The notes below the pieces were generated by a model, which saw only the letters and a list, made by a program, of their open reading frames with translations, did no database searches and was not told the origin of the DNA. A stretch of 64,000 nucleotides of DNA from Pseudomonas sp. NBRC 111124 (lineage in GTDB: Bacteria; Pseudomonadota; Gammaproteobacteria; Pseudomonadales; Pseudomonadaceae): contig NZ_BCBA01000055.1 of NCBI RefSeq assembly GCF_001320245.1, positions 62,001 through 126,000 of the forward strand. Reading direction: 5' to 3'. Numbering within the stretch: position 1 is the first letter of the stretch; the number at the start of each line of letters is the position of its first letter. Position numbers and translations under genes: made by a program. Positions 16,874 through 24,936 of the stretch are shown piece by piece.

Positions 16874-17362
16874 ATGGCATTTGACGCATATATACAAATC
16901 GACGAAATAGCGGGCGAAGCGCTGGATGAAAAATACAACAAATGGATTGAAGTTACCGGCTACGACTTCGGCGTAAGCCAAAGCACCTCAGCCACTGCCA
17001 GCTCCGCTGGGGGCGCCACTTCAGGCCGCACCGGCGTCAGCAACTTCAGGTTCACCAAGTTCCTCGACAGTGCCAGTTGCAAACTCATGGAGGCGAGTTG
17101 TGCAGGTACACACCTCAAGGAAGTAAAACTCGCGCTTTGCCGCGCGGGCGGCGACAAGCTCAAATACTACGAGGTTGTCCTCGAAGAAGTGATCATTGCC
17201 GATTACACCCAAAGCGCTGCCGATGGCGTACCGATCGAAGTAGTGCAACTCGATTACGGCCGAATCAAGACTACCTATACCCAGCAGAAACGCATCGACG
17301 GCTCCGGCGGCGGTAACATCGCTGGCGGGTGGGACCGCATCGGCAACAAGAAATACGCGTAA
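16874..17362 (+). CDS. hcp: Type VI secretion tube protein Hcp
   Basis: The 162-residue Hcp family protein forms the hexameric rings of the T6SS inner tube and can carry and stabilise small effectors in its lumen. The N-terminus MAFDAYIQIDEIAGEALDEK, the GVSNFRFTKFLDSASCKLME region and LKYYEVVLEEVIIADYTQSA are typical. The start follows GGAGAGG. Nine bases after its stop comes a candidate effector gene preceded by AAGGAG, so this is an orphan hcp-effector cassette. No other T6SS structural genes are in the window, so it must use an apparatus encoded elsewhere. Confidence 0.9.
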   Translation: MAFDAYIQIDEIAGEALDEKYNKWIEVTGYDFGVSQSTSATASSAGGATSGRTGVSNFRFTKFLDSASCKLMEASCAGTHLKEVKLALCRAGGDKLKYYEVVLEEVIIADYTQSAADGVPIEVVQLDYGRIKTTYTQQKRIDGSGGGNIAGGWDRIGNKKYA

Positions 17363-17371
17363 GGAGTCCCC

Positions 17372-18346
17372 ATGACCGAAGCCCGCGCGTTCATCAACCC
17401 CAAAATGCAGAACTACCACACACTCAAGGCAGGCCTTGTGCTCAGCGGGCATTCGGCTAGCAAGTTCGACGTTCTGAATGCTCACATCTTCAACAATGTG
17501 GTCAGAAGCGGCGAACTGGTCATTGTCGGCGACTGGTCGACGCCTTCGTGTACAAGCCAGGAGGAGTATCTGATGGCGAAGGCTACCCAGACGCATATGG
17601 GGCTGATGCGCAGCGGGCAAGGTGCCGATGAGTTTTTTCTGGATAATTTCGAGTTGCTCAAAAGTCTGCTTACACATGCCGCCACGGGCGCAGGCGTGGT
17701 CAGCGATGGCTGGAGCAGGCACCTGAAGGCTATTCAGGGCACGTTGCTGGAAATTGAAAAGCTGTATCAGGGTCACATGGGTTCAGGAACGCTCAGGGCT
17801 CGCGACCAATTCTATGCCAAGCGTGCGGCACTGTTCGCCAGACTGGATGAACAATTGAGCCAAACGGCAGCGTTTGGTGCCAGCTTGCGAAATAAGGGGT
17901 CGATCAAAAAGACCCTAGGCATTTCGACGAAGAGCTATTTGCATGCTGGTGAAATTGCAGGGTATGCCGATAAGGTCGCAGGAGTCGGCAAGGCAGCCAA
18001 CCTGATCAAAAAAGGCGCTTATATAGGCATTGCGCTTGAGGTTGCTGCTACGAGCCTCGAAATTCGCAAAGCGTGCGCTTTAGGACGAGAAGAAGCTTGC
18101 AGAAAAGCTAAATACATCGAAAGCTCATCCTTGCTTGGAAGCCTCAGCGGCAATACTGGCGGAGCGATCATAGGTGGATTATTCACATCTAGGATTTGCA
18201 TTGCACTAAGAATTCCAACCAGAGGCTTGAGCACACTTGCATGCGGTGTCATAGGCGGGGCGGCTGGCGGAATGGCGGGTGCTGAAATCGGTAAAAAATG
18301 GGGTGGTGAGATCGGCGAACTTCTATACGAAAAGGTTGAACCTTGA
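17372..18346 (+). CDS. Candidate Hcp-dependent T6SS effector with C-terminal glycine zippers
   Basis: The 324-residue protein has no signal peptide. Residues 1-140 are soluble and probably handle Hcp loading. The middle (about 145-250) includes FARLDEQLSQTAAFGASL and KKGAYIGIALEVAATSLEIR. The end carries glycine-zipper segments, GNTGGAIIGGLF (about 260-272) and GVIGGAAGGMAGAEIGKKWG (about 291-310), that could insert in a membrane. A pore-forming antibacterial effector is the best guess, by analogy with glycine-zipper T6SS effectors such as Tse4; no enzyme motif is visible. The following gene, overlapping its stop, encodes a two-helix membrane protein suited to immunity. Base composition is more AT-rich than the flanks, suggesting transfer. 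Confidence 0.6.
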   Translation: MTEARAFINPKMQNYHTLKAGLVLSGHSASKFDVLNAHIFNNVVRSGELVIVGDWSTPSCTSQEEYLMAKATQTHMGLMRSGQGADEFFLDNFELLKSLLTHAATGAGVVSDGWSRHLKAIQGTLLEIEKLYQGHMGSGTLRARDQFYAKRAALFARLDEQLSQTAAFGASLRNKGSIKKTLGISTKSYLHAGEIAGYADKVAGVGKAANLIKKGAYIGIALEVAATSLEIRKACALGREEACRKAKYIESSSLLGSLSGNTGGAIIGGLFTSRICIALRIPTRGLSTLACGVIGGAAGGMAGAEIGKKWGGEIGELLYEKVEP

Positions 18347-18723
18347 CCAATCCAACGCTCTTGACAGTGGCGTCTCTCATCCTGCTTTCGATGGGCTGTA
18401 GTGTGTGTAGCCTTGTTTATGTCGCATGCCGCCATCTCAAAGAGATCGAGTGCCACCTCTCAAACTGTAAAGCCCTAATGGGAAGTACATCAACATGGTC
18501 CAAGGCAGGCCTTCTGGGTAAGGTATTCAGAACCAGCATGGCAGCCGACATACTAGCGACGCCGGGCTTCTACGTTCGGAGAGGACTGGCGGATCCTGAT
18601 GAAATCCGCCGTTTTCCTACGCGCATGAAGCGCGCACTGAAGTTCACAAGGTGGAACCTTCTCATTTCGTTCATTTCACTCTTGGCACTCGAATGTTTAG
18701 ACCGCATGTTTGACCTGAAGTGA
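18343..18723 (+). CDS. Candidate immunity protein, small inner-membrane protein
   Basis: The 126-residue protein starts at TTG within TTGA, overlapping the effector stop by 4 bases, so the two are translationally coupled. It has two hydrophobic helices, near residues 6-28 (LTVASLILLSMGCSVCSLVY) and 100-117 (RWNLLISFISLLALECL). A basic cytoplasmic or periplasmic loop lies between them. A membrane-anchored partner is what a pore-forming effector would require for self-protection. I recognise no family. The role is inferred from position, coupling and topology only. Confidence 0.55.
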   Translation: MTNPTLLTVASLILLSMGCSVCSLVYVACRHLKEIECHLSNCKALMGSTSTWSKAGLLGKVFRTSMAADILATPGFYVRRGLADPDEIRRFPTRMKRALKFTRWNLLISFISLLALECLDRMFDLK

Positions 18724-19062
18724 TCAAGGCGTGCAGCGTTGTTCTCCAGGCTGGATGAGCAGTTGAGCACAATGGCAGCGTTTGGTGCTAGCTTGCGAAA
18801 CGAAGGAGCGATTAAAAGAACCCTTGGCCTTTCCACCAAAAGCTATTTGAATAGTGGAGATATCGCAGGGCATGCCGATAAGGTCAGAGTTAGCAAGGCA
18901 GCAAACCTGGTCAGGGAAGGCGCCTATATAGGTATTGCGCTGGAAGTCGCGAGCACAAGCCTATCAATTAAAAAAGCATGCACAGACGGGAGAAACGAAG
19001 AATGCTCGTTTGAATCTCGCTCTGCCGCGACGACGGTGAAAAATTTATCCATTAGCATGTAG
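18724..19062 (+). pseudogene. Orphan fragment of a second T6SS effector
   Basis: Directly after the immunity stop codon the frame reads SRRAALFSRLDEQLSTMAAF and continues, without a proper start, as a diverged copy of effector residues of about 148-245. Matching pairs include AAFGASLRN, STKSYL, AGxADKV, KAANL and GAYIGIALEVA. Similarity stops near 19006, before the glycine-zipper part; the frame ends at 19062. It lacks a start, a ribosome site, the N-terminal domain and the membrane module. This looks like the leftover of a displaced effector allele. From 19063 to the TPR start at 19252 I see no gene. Confidence 0.7.
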
Positions 19063-19251
19063 AGTTCAACGAGATAACCATCATCCTCAACAACTGAATC
19101 AACAGGGCGAACCACACCACCGAACCTCTCACCTACCCCACTGTCCGAGCTAGCATCACCCAAGCTGTAAACCACGACCTTCGCAGGTGGGTTTGCCCCC
19201 GCGCTTGTGTCATCATGCTCCGACCGCCGGTTAGTCTTTTTAAGCCTCTCT

Positions 19252-20964
19252 ATGAACAGACCTTACGCACTGCTGCTTGCCTTCGCCCTGCTCCAGGGCT
19301 GCCAGAGCCTGGCCCCGCAAAAGGCCGAGCCTCCCGCCGCCGAGGCCGAGGCGAAGAAGCCCGTGGTGTATGGGTCGTTCACGCAAGACACCCTTTATAG
19401 CCTGCTGGTGGCCGAACTGGCCGGGCAGCGCAATCGCTTCGACATCGCCCTGGCCAACTACGCTGACCAGGCCGAGAAGACCCAGGACCCGGGTGTCTCC
19501 GAGCGCGCCTACCGGATTGCCGAGTACCTCGGCGCCGACGAACCGGCCCTGGACAGCGCCCTGATCTGGGCCAAGAACGACCCGGAGAACCTCGACGCCC
19601 AGCGCGCCGCCGCCATCCAGCTGGCCCGTGCCGGCCGCTACGACGACTCCATGACTTATATGGAGAAGGTGCTGCAAGGCCAGGGTGACACCCACTTCGA
19701 CTTCCTCGCCCTGTCCGCCGCCGAAACCGACCAGAGCACCCGCGACGGCCTGATGCAGAGCTTCGACCGCCTGCTGGTCAAGTACCCGGACAACAGCCAG
19801 CTGGTGTTCGGCAAGGCGCTGCTGCTGAACCAGGACGGCAAGGCCCAGGAAGCCCTCGACCTGCTCGAAGCGCACCCGGCGCAGAATGGCGAAATCGCCC
19901 CAATTCTGCTGCGTGCCCGCTTGCTCCAGGCCCTGGACCGCGGCCCGGAAGCGCTGCCACTGCTGCGCGGGGCAATCCGCGACAACCCGGACGACAAGCG
20001 CCTGCGCCTGACCTACGCGCGCACCCTGGTCGAGCAGGACCGCATGGCCGACGCCAAGGCCGAATTCCTCAGCCTGGTCCAGCAATACCCGGATGACGAC
20101 GAATCGCGTTACTCCCTGGCCCTGGTGTGCCTGGAGATGAAGGACTGGGACGAAGCCGAGGTCTACCTGCGCGAGCTGATCGAGCGCGACAGCAACGTCG
20201 ACGCCGCCCACCTGAACCTGGGCCGCATCGCCGAAGAACGCCACGACCCGGCCGCGGCCCTCCGCGAATACGCCCTGGTCGGCAACGGCCCGGACTACCT
20301 GCCGGCGCAACTGCGCCAGGCCGACATCCTCATCGCCAACGGCCGCGGCACCGAAGCCTCGCGCCTGCTCGCCGAGGCCCGCGAGGTGCAGCCCGACTAC
20401 GCCGTGCAGCTGTACCTGATCGAGTCGGAAAGCTACAGCAACAACAACAAGGACGCCCAGGCCGACCAGGTGCTGCAGCAAGCCCTCAAGCACTACCCGG
20501 ACGACCTCAACCTGCTTTACACCCGCGCCATGCTGGCCGAAAAGCGCAATGACCTGGCGCAGATGGAAAAAGACCTGCGCGCCATCATCGCCCGCGAGCC
20601 GGACAACGCCATGGCGCTGAACGCCCTGGGCTACACCTTGGCCGACCGCACCACCCGCTACGACGAAGCCAAGGCGCTGATCGACAAAGCCCACCAGCTG
20701 ACCCCGGACGACCCTGCCGTACTCGACAGCATGGGCTGGATCAACTACCGCCTGGGCCACCTCGACGAGGCTGAAAATTACCTGCGCCAGGCCTTTGCCC
20801 GCTTCCCCGACCACGAAGTGGCGGCCCACCTGGGCGAAGTGCTGTGGGCCAACGGCAAGCGCCGTGAAGCCCGCCAGGTCTGGGCCAAGGGCTTCGAAGC
20901 CCAGGCCGACAGCCCCATCCTGCGCAAGACCATCTTGCGCCTGACCGGATCCGAGACTCTTTAA
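19252..20964 (+). CDS. TPR-repeat outer-membrane lipoprotein
   Basis: The 570-residue protein begins with a lipoprotein signal; the lipobox LLQGC puts the lipidated cysteine at residue 17. The rest is built of tetratricopeptide repeats, for example DPAVLDSMGWINYRLGHLDE and MALNALGYTLADRTTRYDEA. It corresponds to the TPR gene (PA4667-like) that sits between hemA and lolB in pseudomonads. The start at 19252 was fixed by the signal peptide; a longer frame exists but lacks support. It probably scaffolds envelope proteins, but its partner is unknown. It is followed 4 bases later by lolB. Confidence 0.85.
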   Translation: MNRPYALLLAFALLQGCQSLAPQKAEPPAAEAEAKKPVVYGSFTQDTLYSLLVAELAGQRNRFDIALANYADQAEKTQDPGVSERAYRIAEYLGADEPALDSALIWAKNDPENLDAQRAAAIQLARAGRYDDSMTYMEKVLQGQGDTHFDFLALSAAETDQSTRDGLMQSFDRLLVKYPDNSQLVFGKALLLNQDGKAQEALDLLEAHPAQNGEIAPILLRARLLQALDRGPEALPLLRGAIRDNPDDKRLRLTYARTLVEQDRMADAKAEFLSLVQQYPDDDESRYSLALVCLEMKDWDEAEVYLRELIERDSNVDAAHLNLGRIAEERHDPAAALREYALVGNGPDYLPAQLRQADILIANGRGTEASRLLAEAREVQPDYAVQLYLIESESYSNNNKDAQADQVLQQALKHYPDDLNLLYTRAMLAEKRNDLAQMEKDLRAIIAREPDNAMALNALGYTLADRTTRYDEAKALIDKAHQLTPDDPAVLDSMGWINYRLGHLDEAENYLRQAFARFPDHEVAAHLGEVLWANGKRREARQVWAKGFEAQADSPILRKTILRLTGSETL

Positions 20965-20968
20965 CGCC

Positions 20969-21586
20969 ATGTTCCTGCGCCATTGCATCACCTTCACCCT
21001 GATCGCCCTGCTGGCCGGCTGTGCCGGCTTCGGGAGCCGCGAGGCCCTGCAGGGCCACGGCGACCCGCAGCAGTGGCGCGCCCATAAAGAGCAGTTGAGC
21101 AGCCTCGACGGCTGGCAGATCAACGGCAAGGTCGGCATTCGCGCCCCGCGTGATTCCGGCAGTGGCACGCTGTTCTGGCTGCAACGTCAGGACTATTACG
21201 ACATCCGCCTGGCCGGCCCACTCGGCCGCGGCGCCGCTCGCTTGACCGGCCGCCCCGGTGGCGTGGTGCTGGAAGTGGCCAACCAGGGCCGCTATGAAGC
21301 CGCCAGCCCCGAAGCCCTGCTGGAAGAACAGCTCGGCTGGCAGCTGCCGGTCTCGCACCTGGTCTGGTGGGTACGCGGCCTGCCCGCCCCCGACAGCAAG
21401 AGCAAGCTGACCCTGGACGGCGACAGCCGCCTGGCCAGCCTCGAGCAGGATGGCTGGCAGGTGCAGTACTTGAGCTACACCGAGCAGAACGGTTACTGGC
21501 TACCGGAACGCCTGAAGCTGCACGGCAAGGACCTCGACGTGACTCTGGTGGTCAAGGACTGGCAGCCGCGCCAGCTGGGGCACTGA
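20969..21586 (+). CDS. lolB: Outer-membrane lipoprotein LolB
   Basis: The 205-residue lipoprotein receives lipoproteins from LolA and inserts them into the outer membrane. The lipobox LLAGC gives a lipidated cysteine at residue 18. The region WQINGKVGIRAPRDSGSGTL, followed by the single-sheet barrel segment LAGPLGRGAARLTG, is typical of LolB. It lies between the TPR lipoprotein and ispE, the usual gamma-proteobacterial order. All three are likely one operon. Confidence 0.93.
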   Translation: MFLRHCITFTLIALLAGCAGFGSREALQGHGDPQQWRAHKEQLSSLDGWQINGKVGIRAPRDSGSGTLFWLQRQDYYDIRLAGPLGRGAARLTGRPGGVVLEVANQGRYEAASPEALLEEQLGWQLPVSHLVWWVRGLPAPDSKSKLTLDGDSRLASLEQDGWQVQYLSYTEQNGYWLPERLKLHGKDLDVTLVVKDWQPRQLGH

Positions 21587-21590
21587 TTAC

Positions 21591-22451
21591 ATGCAGACGC
21601 TCACCCTGCCCGCCCCGGCCAAGCTCAACCTGTGGCTGCACATCATCGGCCGCCGCCCCGATGGCTACCACGAGCTGGAAACCGTGTTCCAGTTCCTCGA
21701 CCATGGCGACGAACTGAGCTTCACCCTGCGCGAAGACGGCGTAATCCGCCTGCACACTGAAATCGAAGCGGTGCCCCACGACAGCAACCTGATCGTGCGC
21801 GCTGCGCGTAAATTGCAGGAACAGTCCGGCACCCGGCTGGGCGCCGATATCTGGCTGAACAAGATACTGCCCATGGGCGGCGGCATCGGTGGCGGCAGCT
21901 CCGACGCGGCGACCACCCTGCTGGCGCTGGCGCACCTGTGGCAGCTGGACTGGGACGAAGACCGCCTGGCTGCGCTGGGCCTGAGCCTGGGCGCCGACGT
22001 GCCGGTGTTCGTCCGTGGCCATGCCGCATTTGCCCAGGGCGTAGGCGAGCAGCTGACCCCGGTCGACCCCGAGGAACCCTGGTATGTCGTGCTGGTGCCG
22101 CAAGTGTCTGTCAGCACAGTAGAAATTTTTTCACATCCGCAGTTGACACGTGATTCACTCCCCCTTAAGATGCGCCCCGTTCCCAAGGGAAACAGTCGAA
22201 ATGACTGCCAACCAGTGGTAGAGCAGAGTTACCCAGAAGTTCGCATCGCGTTGAATTCTTTGGGTAAATTCACTGAGGCTCGACTCACTGGTACTGGAAG
22301 CTGTGTGTTTGGGGCCTTCCCAAGCAAAGCCGAAGCTGATAAAGTTCTGGCCCTTCTTTCAGTGACCCAAACAGGGTTTGTGGCGAAAGGAAGCAATGTT
22401 TCGATGTTGCATCGCAAGCTGCAAAGTCTGGTCAAGAAGTCGAGCGCATAA
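21591..22451 (+). CDS. ispE: 4-diphosphocytidyl-2-C-methyl-D-erythritol kinase
   Basis: The 286-residue GHMP kinase phosphorylates CDP-methylerythritol in the MEP isoprenoid pathway. The ATP-binding glycine loop LPMGGGIGGGSSDAATTLLA and the N-terminal PAPAKLNLWLHIIGRRPDGY with the catalytic lysine region are present. The C-terminal motif LTGTGSCVFGAF is the third GHMP motif. It follows lolB by 4 bases. A strong promoter for the downstream tRNA and prs appears to lie inside its coding sequence (22143-22171). Confidence 0.94.
   Translation: MQTLTLPAPAKLNLWLHIIGRRPDGYHELETVFQFLDHGDELSFTLREDGVIRLHTEIEAVPHDSNLIVRAARKLQEQSGTRLGADIWLNKILPMGGGIGGGSSDAATTLLALAHLWQLDWDEDRLAALGLSLGADVPVFVRGHAAFAQGVGEQLTPVDPEEPWYVVLVPQVSVSTVEIFSHPQLTRDSLPLKMRPVPKGNSRNDCQPVVEQSYPEVRIALNSLGKFTEARLTGTGSCVFGAFPSKAEADKVLALLSVTQTGFVAKGSNVSMLHRKLQSLVKKSSA
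22143..22171 (+). promoter_or_regulatory. Consensus sigma-70 promoter inside ispE
   Basis: TTGACA (22143-22148), a 17-base spacer and TAAGAT (22166-22171) form a near-perfect promoter within ispE, reading toward tRNA-Gln and prs. The following GCGCCCC is a GC-rich discriminator of the kind seen at stable-RNA promoters. The tRNA-Met promoter in this window has the same TGCGCCCC after its -10. Confidence 0.65.
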
Positions 22452-22471
22452 GCGTTCGCAGCAACAGATAC

Positions 22472-22546
22472 AGGGGCGTCGCCAAGCGGTAAGGCAGCAG
22501 GTTTTGATCCTGCCATGCGTTGGTTCGAATCCAGCCGCCCCTGCCA
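22472..22546 (+). tRNA. tRNA-Gln (anticodon TTG)
   Basis: The 75-base gene has acceptor stem AGGGGCG (22472-22478) pairing with CGCCCCT (22536-22542), followed by G and an encoded CCA. The anticodon loop GTTTTGATC gives TTG, reading CAA glutamine codons. The T-arm GGTTCGAATCC is canonical. It lies between ispE and prs, its usual place in Pseudomonas. Confidence 0.96.
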
Positions 22547-22594
22547 TTTTCCTTATACTCATCCAGGTATACCCTCAGCCTTCAGGTACTGCGC

Positions 22595-23536
22595 GTGTCC
22601 AAGATGATGGTCTTTACGGGGAACGCTAACCCCGATCTGGCTCGGCGTGTCGTACGTCAGCTGCATATCCCTCTCGGTGACGTCTCTGTCGGTAAATTCT
22701 CCGACGGCGAGATCAGTACTGAGATCAATGAAAATGTCCGCGGTAAAGACGTCTTCATTATTCAGCCGACTTGTGCCCCGACCAACGATAACCTGATGGA
22801 ACTGGTAGTGATGGCCGATGCCTTCCGCCGCTCCTCAGCATCCCGAATCACCGCCGTGATTCCTTACTTCGGATATGCCCGCCAGGACCGCCGTCCGCGT
22901 TCGGCACGTGTAGCCATCAGTGCCAAAGTTGTCGCTGACATGCTCACTGTCGTGGGTATCGACCGTGTTCTCACCGTCGACCTGCACGCTGACCAGATCC
23001 AAGGCTTCTTCGATATTCCCGTCGACAACATCTACGGTTCGCCCGTACTGGTCGACGACATCGAAGACCAGCGTTTCGAGAACCTGATGATCGTTTCCCC
23101 GGACATCGGTGGCGTAGTGCGCGCACGCGCCGTTGCCAAGTCCCTGGGTGTCGATCTCGGTATCATCGACAAGCGCCGCGAAAAGGCTAACCACTCCGAG
23201 GTTATGCACATCATCGGCGACGTCGAAGGGCGCACCTGCATCCTGGTAGACGACATGGTCGACACCGCTGGCACCCTGTGCCACGCGGCCAAAGCCCTGA
23301 AAGAACACGGCGCTGCCAAGGTTTACGCCTACTGCACGCACCCTGTCCTGTCGGGCCGCGCGATCGAGAACATCGAGAAGTCGGTACTGGACGAGCTGGT
23401 GGTGACCAACACCGTTCCACTGTCCGCCGCTGCTCAAGCCTGTGACCGTATCCGTCAGCTGGATATCGCACCGGTTGTCGCTGAAGCGGTCCGCCGCATC
23501 AGCAACGAAGAATCGATCAGCGCGATGTTCCGCTAA
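22595..23536 (+). CDS. prs: Ribose-phosphate pyrophosphokinase
   Basis: The 313-residue enzyme makes PRPP from ribose-5-phosphate and ATP, feeding nucleotide, histidine and salvage pathways including upp and hpt in this window. The start is GTG at 22595, giving the standard N-terminus SKMMVFTGNANPDLARRVV. Diagnostic segments are SVGKFSDGEISTEI, the catalytic YFGYARQDR, DLHADQIQGFF and the PRPP loop LVDDMVDTAGTL. It is followed by a strong terminator. Confidence 0.96.
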   Translation: MSKMMVFTGNANPDLARRVVRQLHIPLGDVSVGKFSDGEISTEINENVRGKDVFIIQPTCAPTNDNLMELVVMADAFRRSSASRITAVIPYFGYARQDRRPRSARVAISAKVVADMLTVVGIDRVLTVDLHADQIQGFFDIPVDNIYGSPVLVDDIEDQRFENLMIVSPDIGGVVRARAVAKSLGVDLGIIDKRREKANHSEVMHIIGDVEGRTCILVDDMVDTAGTLCHAAKALKEHGAAKVYAYCTHPVLSGRAIENIEKSVLDELVVTNTVPLSAAAQACDRIRQLDIAPVVAEAVRRISNEESISAMFR

Positions 23537-23560
23537 GCGGAACACGAGTTGATATGAAGC

Positions 23561-23596
23561 GCCCCGCCCCAACACGTGTTGGGGCGGGGCTTTTTT
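23561..23596 (+). terminator. Rho-independent terminator after prs
   Basis: GCCCCGCCCCAACAC and its complement GTGTTGGGGCGGGGC form a 15-bp stem followed by six T. It is one of the clearest intrinsic terminators in the window and separates prs from rplY. Confidence 0.9.
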
Positions 23597-23656
23597 GCCA
23601 TCCCCGTCTGGCGCTGGTCGCAAACGCCTTTCGGGAGGCTATTTTGGAGAAGCAAA

Positions 23657-24250
23657 ATGACTGATTTCATCCTGAACGCCCAAGCGCGTACTGACCTGGG
23701 GAAAGGTGCGAGCCGCCGCCTGCGTCACTCGCTGAGCATCCCTGCCGTTGTATACGGTGGCGATAAAGAAGCCCAATCCCTGACCATCGTGGCCAAGGAA
23801 ATCGCCAAGCTGTTCGAAAACGAAGCTGCCTTCAGCCACGTTATCGAACTGAACGTCGACGGCGCCAAGCAGAACGTCGTGGTCAAGGCCATGCAGCGTC
23901 ACCCAGCCAAAGGCTTCATCATGCACGCCGACTTCGTTCGCGTCGTTGCTGGCCAGAAGCTGACCGCCAAGGTTCCAGTTCACTTCGTCGGTGAAGAAGC
24001 TCCGGTCAAGAAAGGCGGCGAAATCTCGCACGTTGTTTCCGAGATCGAAGTTTCCTGCGAAGCCAAAGACCTGCCTGAGTTCATCGAAGTGGACCTGAGC
24101 AACGCTGAAATCGGCGCCATCATCCACCTGTCGGACCTGAAAGCTCCGAAAGGCGTAGAGTTCGTAGCTCTGGCCCACGGTGATGACAAAGCGGTTGCCA
24201 ACGTTCACGCTCCACGCGTTGCTCCAGAAGCAGAAGGCGCTGCCGAGTAA
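23657..24250 (+). CDS. rplY: 50S ribosomal protein L25/general stress protein Ctc
   Basis: The 197-residue protein binds 5S rRNA. The N-terminal L25 domain (MTDFILNAQARTDLGKGASR, to about residue 95) is followed by the C-terminal TL5/Ctc beta domain. This two-domain form is longer than the 94-residue E. coli L25. The start was placed at 23657 after GGAG, with the conserved N-terminus. It follows prs and precedes pth, as in other pseudomonads. Confidence 0.95.
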   Translation: MTDFILNAQARTDLGKGASRRLRHSLSIPAVVYGGDKEAQSLTIVAKEIAKLFENEAAFSHVIELNVDGAKQNVVVKAMQRHPAKGFIMHADFVRVVAGQKLTAKVPVHFVGEEAPVKKGGEISHVVSEIEVSCEAKDLPEFIEVDLSNAEIGAIIHLSDLKAPKGVEFVALAHGDDKAVANVHAPRVAPEAEGAAE

Positions 24251-24329
24251 TCCACTCGCGCGCCGGTGTTGATCGGGTTACAGTGCGCCCCGCCCTGTAA
24301 CCCACCAACTCCAAGGAAGAGCCCCTGAC

Positions 24330-24914
24330 GTGACCGCCATCCAGTTGATCGTTGGCCTGGGTAACCCCGGCCCCGAATACGAACAGACCCGGCATAACGC
24401 AGGGGCTCTTTTCGTTGAACGCATTGCCAGTGCCCAGCGTGTATCGCTGACCGCTGACAAGAAATATTTCGGCCTGACGGCTAAGTTCAGCCATCAGGGC
24501 AACGACGTTCGTTTGTTGATCCCCACCACCTACATGAACCGTAGCGGCCAGGCCGTGGCGGCATTGGCCAATTTCTTCCGCATCAAGCCGGAAGCGATAC
24601 TGGTGGCACACGACGAACTCGATCTGCCTCCGGGCGTTGCCAAGCTCAAGCGCGGCGGCGGCCATGGGGGGCACAACGGCCTGCGCGACATCATCGCGCA
24701 GCTCGGCAACCAGAACGACTTCCACCGCCTGCGGCTTGGCATTGGCCACCCGGGTGACGCCAAACTGGTCTCCAACTTCGTCCTGGGCCGCGCGCCGCGC
24801 GCCGAGCAGGAGAAGCTCGACGCCAGCATCGATTTTGCCCTCGGCGTGCTGCCCGACGTGCTGGCCGGCGACTTCGCCAAGGCCATGCGCGAGCTGCACA
24901 GCCAGAAGGCCTGA
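24330..24914 (+). CDS. pth: Peptidyl-tRNA hydrolase
   Basis: The 194-residue enzyme cleaves peptidyl-tRNA released from stalled ribosomes. The motif VGLGNPGPEYEQTRHNAGAL contains the catalytic asparagine and histidine, and LVAHDELDLPPGV holds the catalytic aspartate. The start is GTG at 24330, which gives the family N-terminus TAIQLIVGLGNPG. It is followed by ychF 22 bases later, the usual pair. Confidence 0.95.
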   Translation: MTAIQLIVGLGNPGPEYEQTRHNAGALFVERIASAQRVSLTADKKYFGLTAKFSHQGNDVRLLIPTTYMNRSGQAVAALANFFRIKPEAILVAHDELDLPPGVAKLKRGGGHGGHNGLRDIIAQLGNQNDFHRLRLGIGHPGDAKLVSNFVLGRAPRAEQEKLDASIDFALGVLPDVLAGDFAKAMRELHSQKA

Positions 24915-24936
24915 TTTCCTAGAGAGGGGAATACCC

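Noticed and set aside
18924..19250. A minus-strand open frame (VVYSLGDASSDSGVGERFGG and onward) between the effector remnant and the TPR gene
   Set aside because: It has no credible start or ribosome site, its downstream part is antisense to the effector remnant, and its upstream part runs into the TPR promoter region. It may be chance or a scrap of an older gene; there is not enough to annotate.
19240..21168. A very long minus-strand open frame opposite the TPR lipoprotein gene
   Set aside because: It mirrors a GC-rich real gene, has Gly/Val/Ala-rich low-complexity composition and no ribosome site. Similar antisense frames occur opposite uraA, obgE, proB and the MscS gene (42235-44328, plus strand).
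22378..22629. Plus-strand open frame running through tRNA-Gln into prs
   Set aside because: It overlaps the end of ispE, the tRNA gene and the start of prs in another frame and has no family resemblance.
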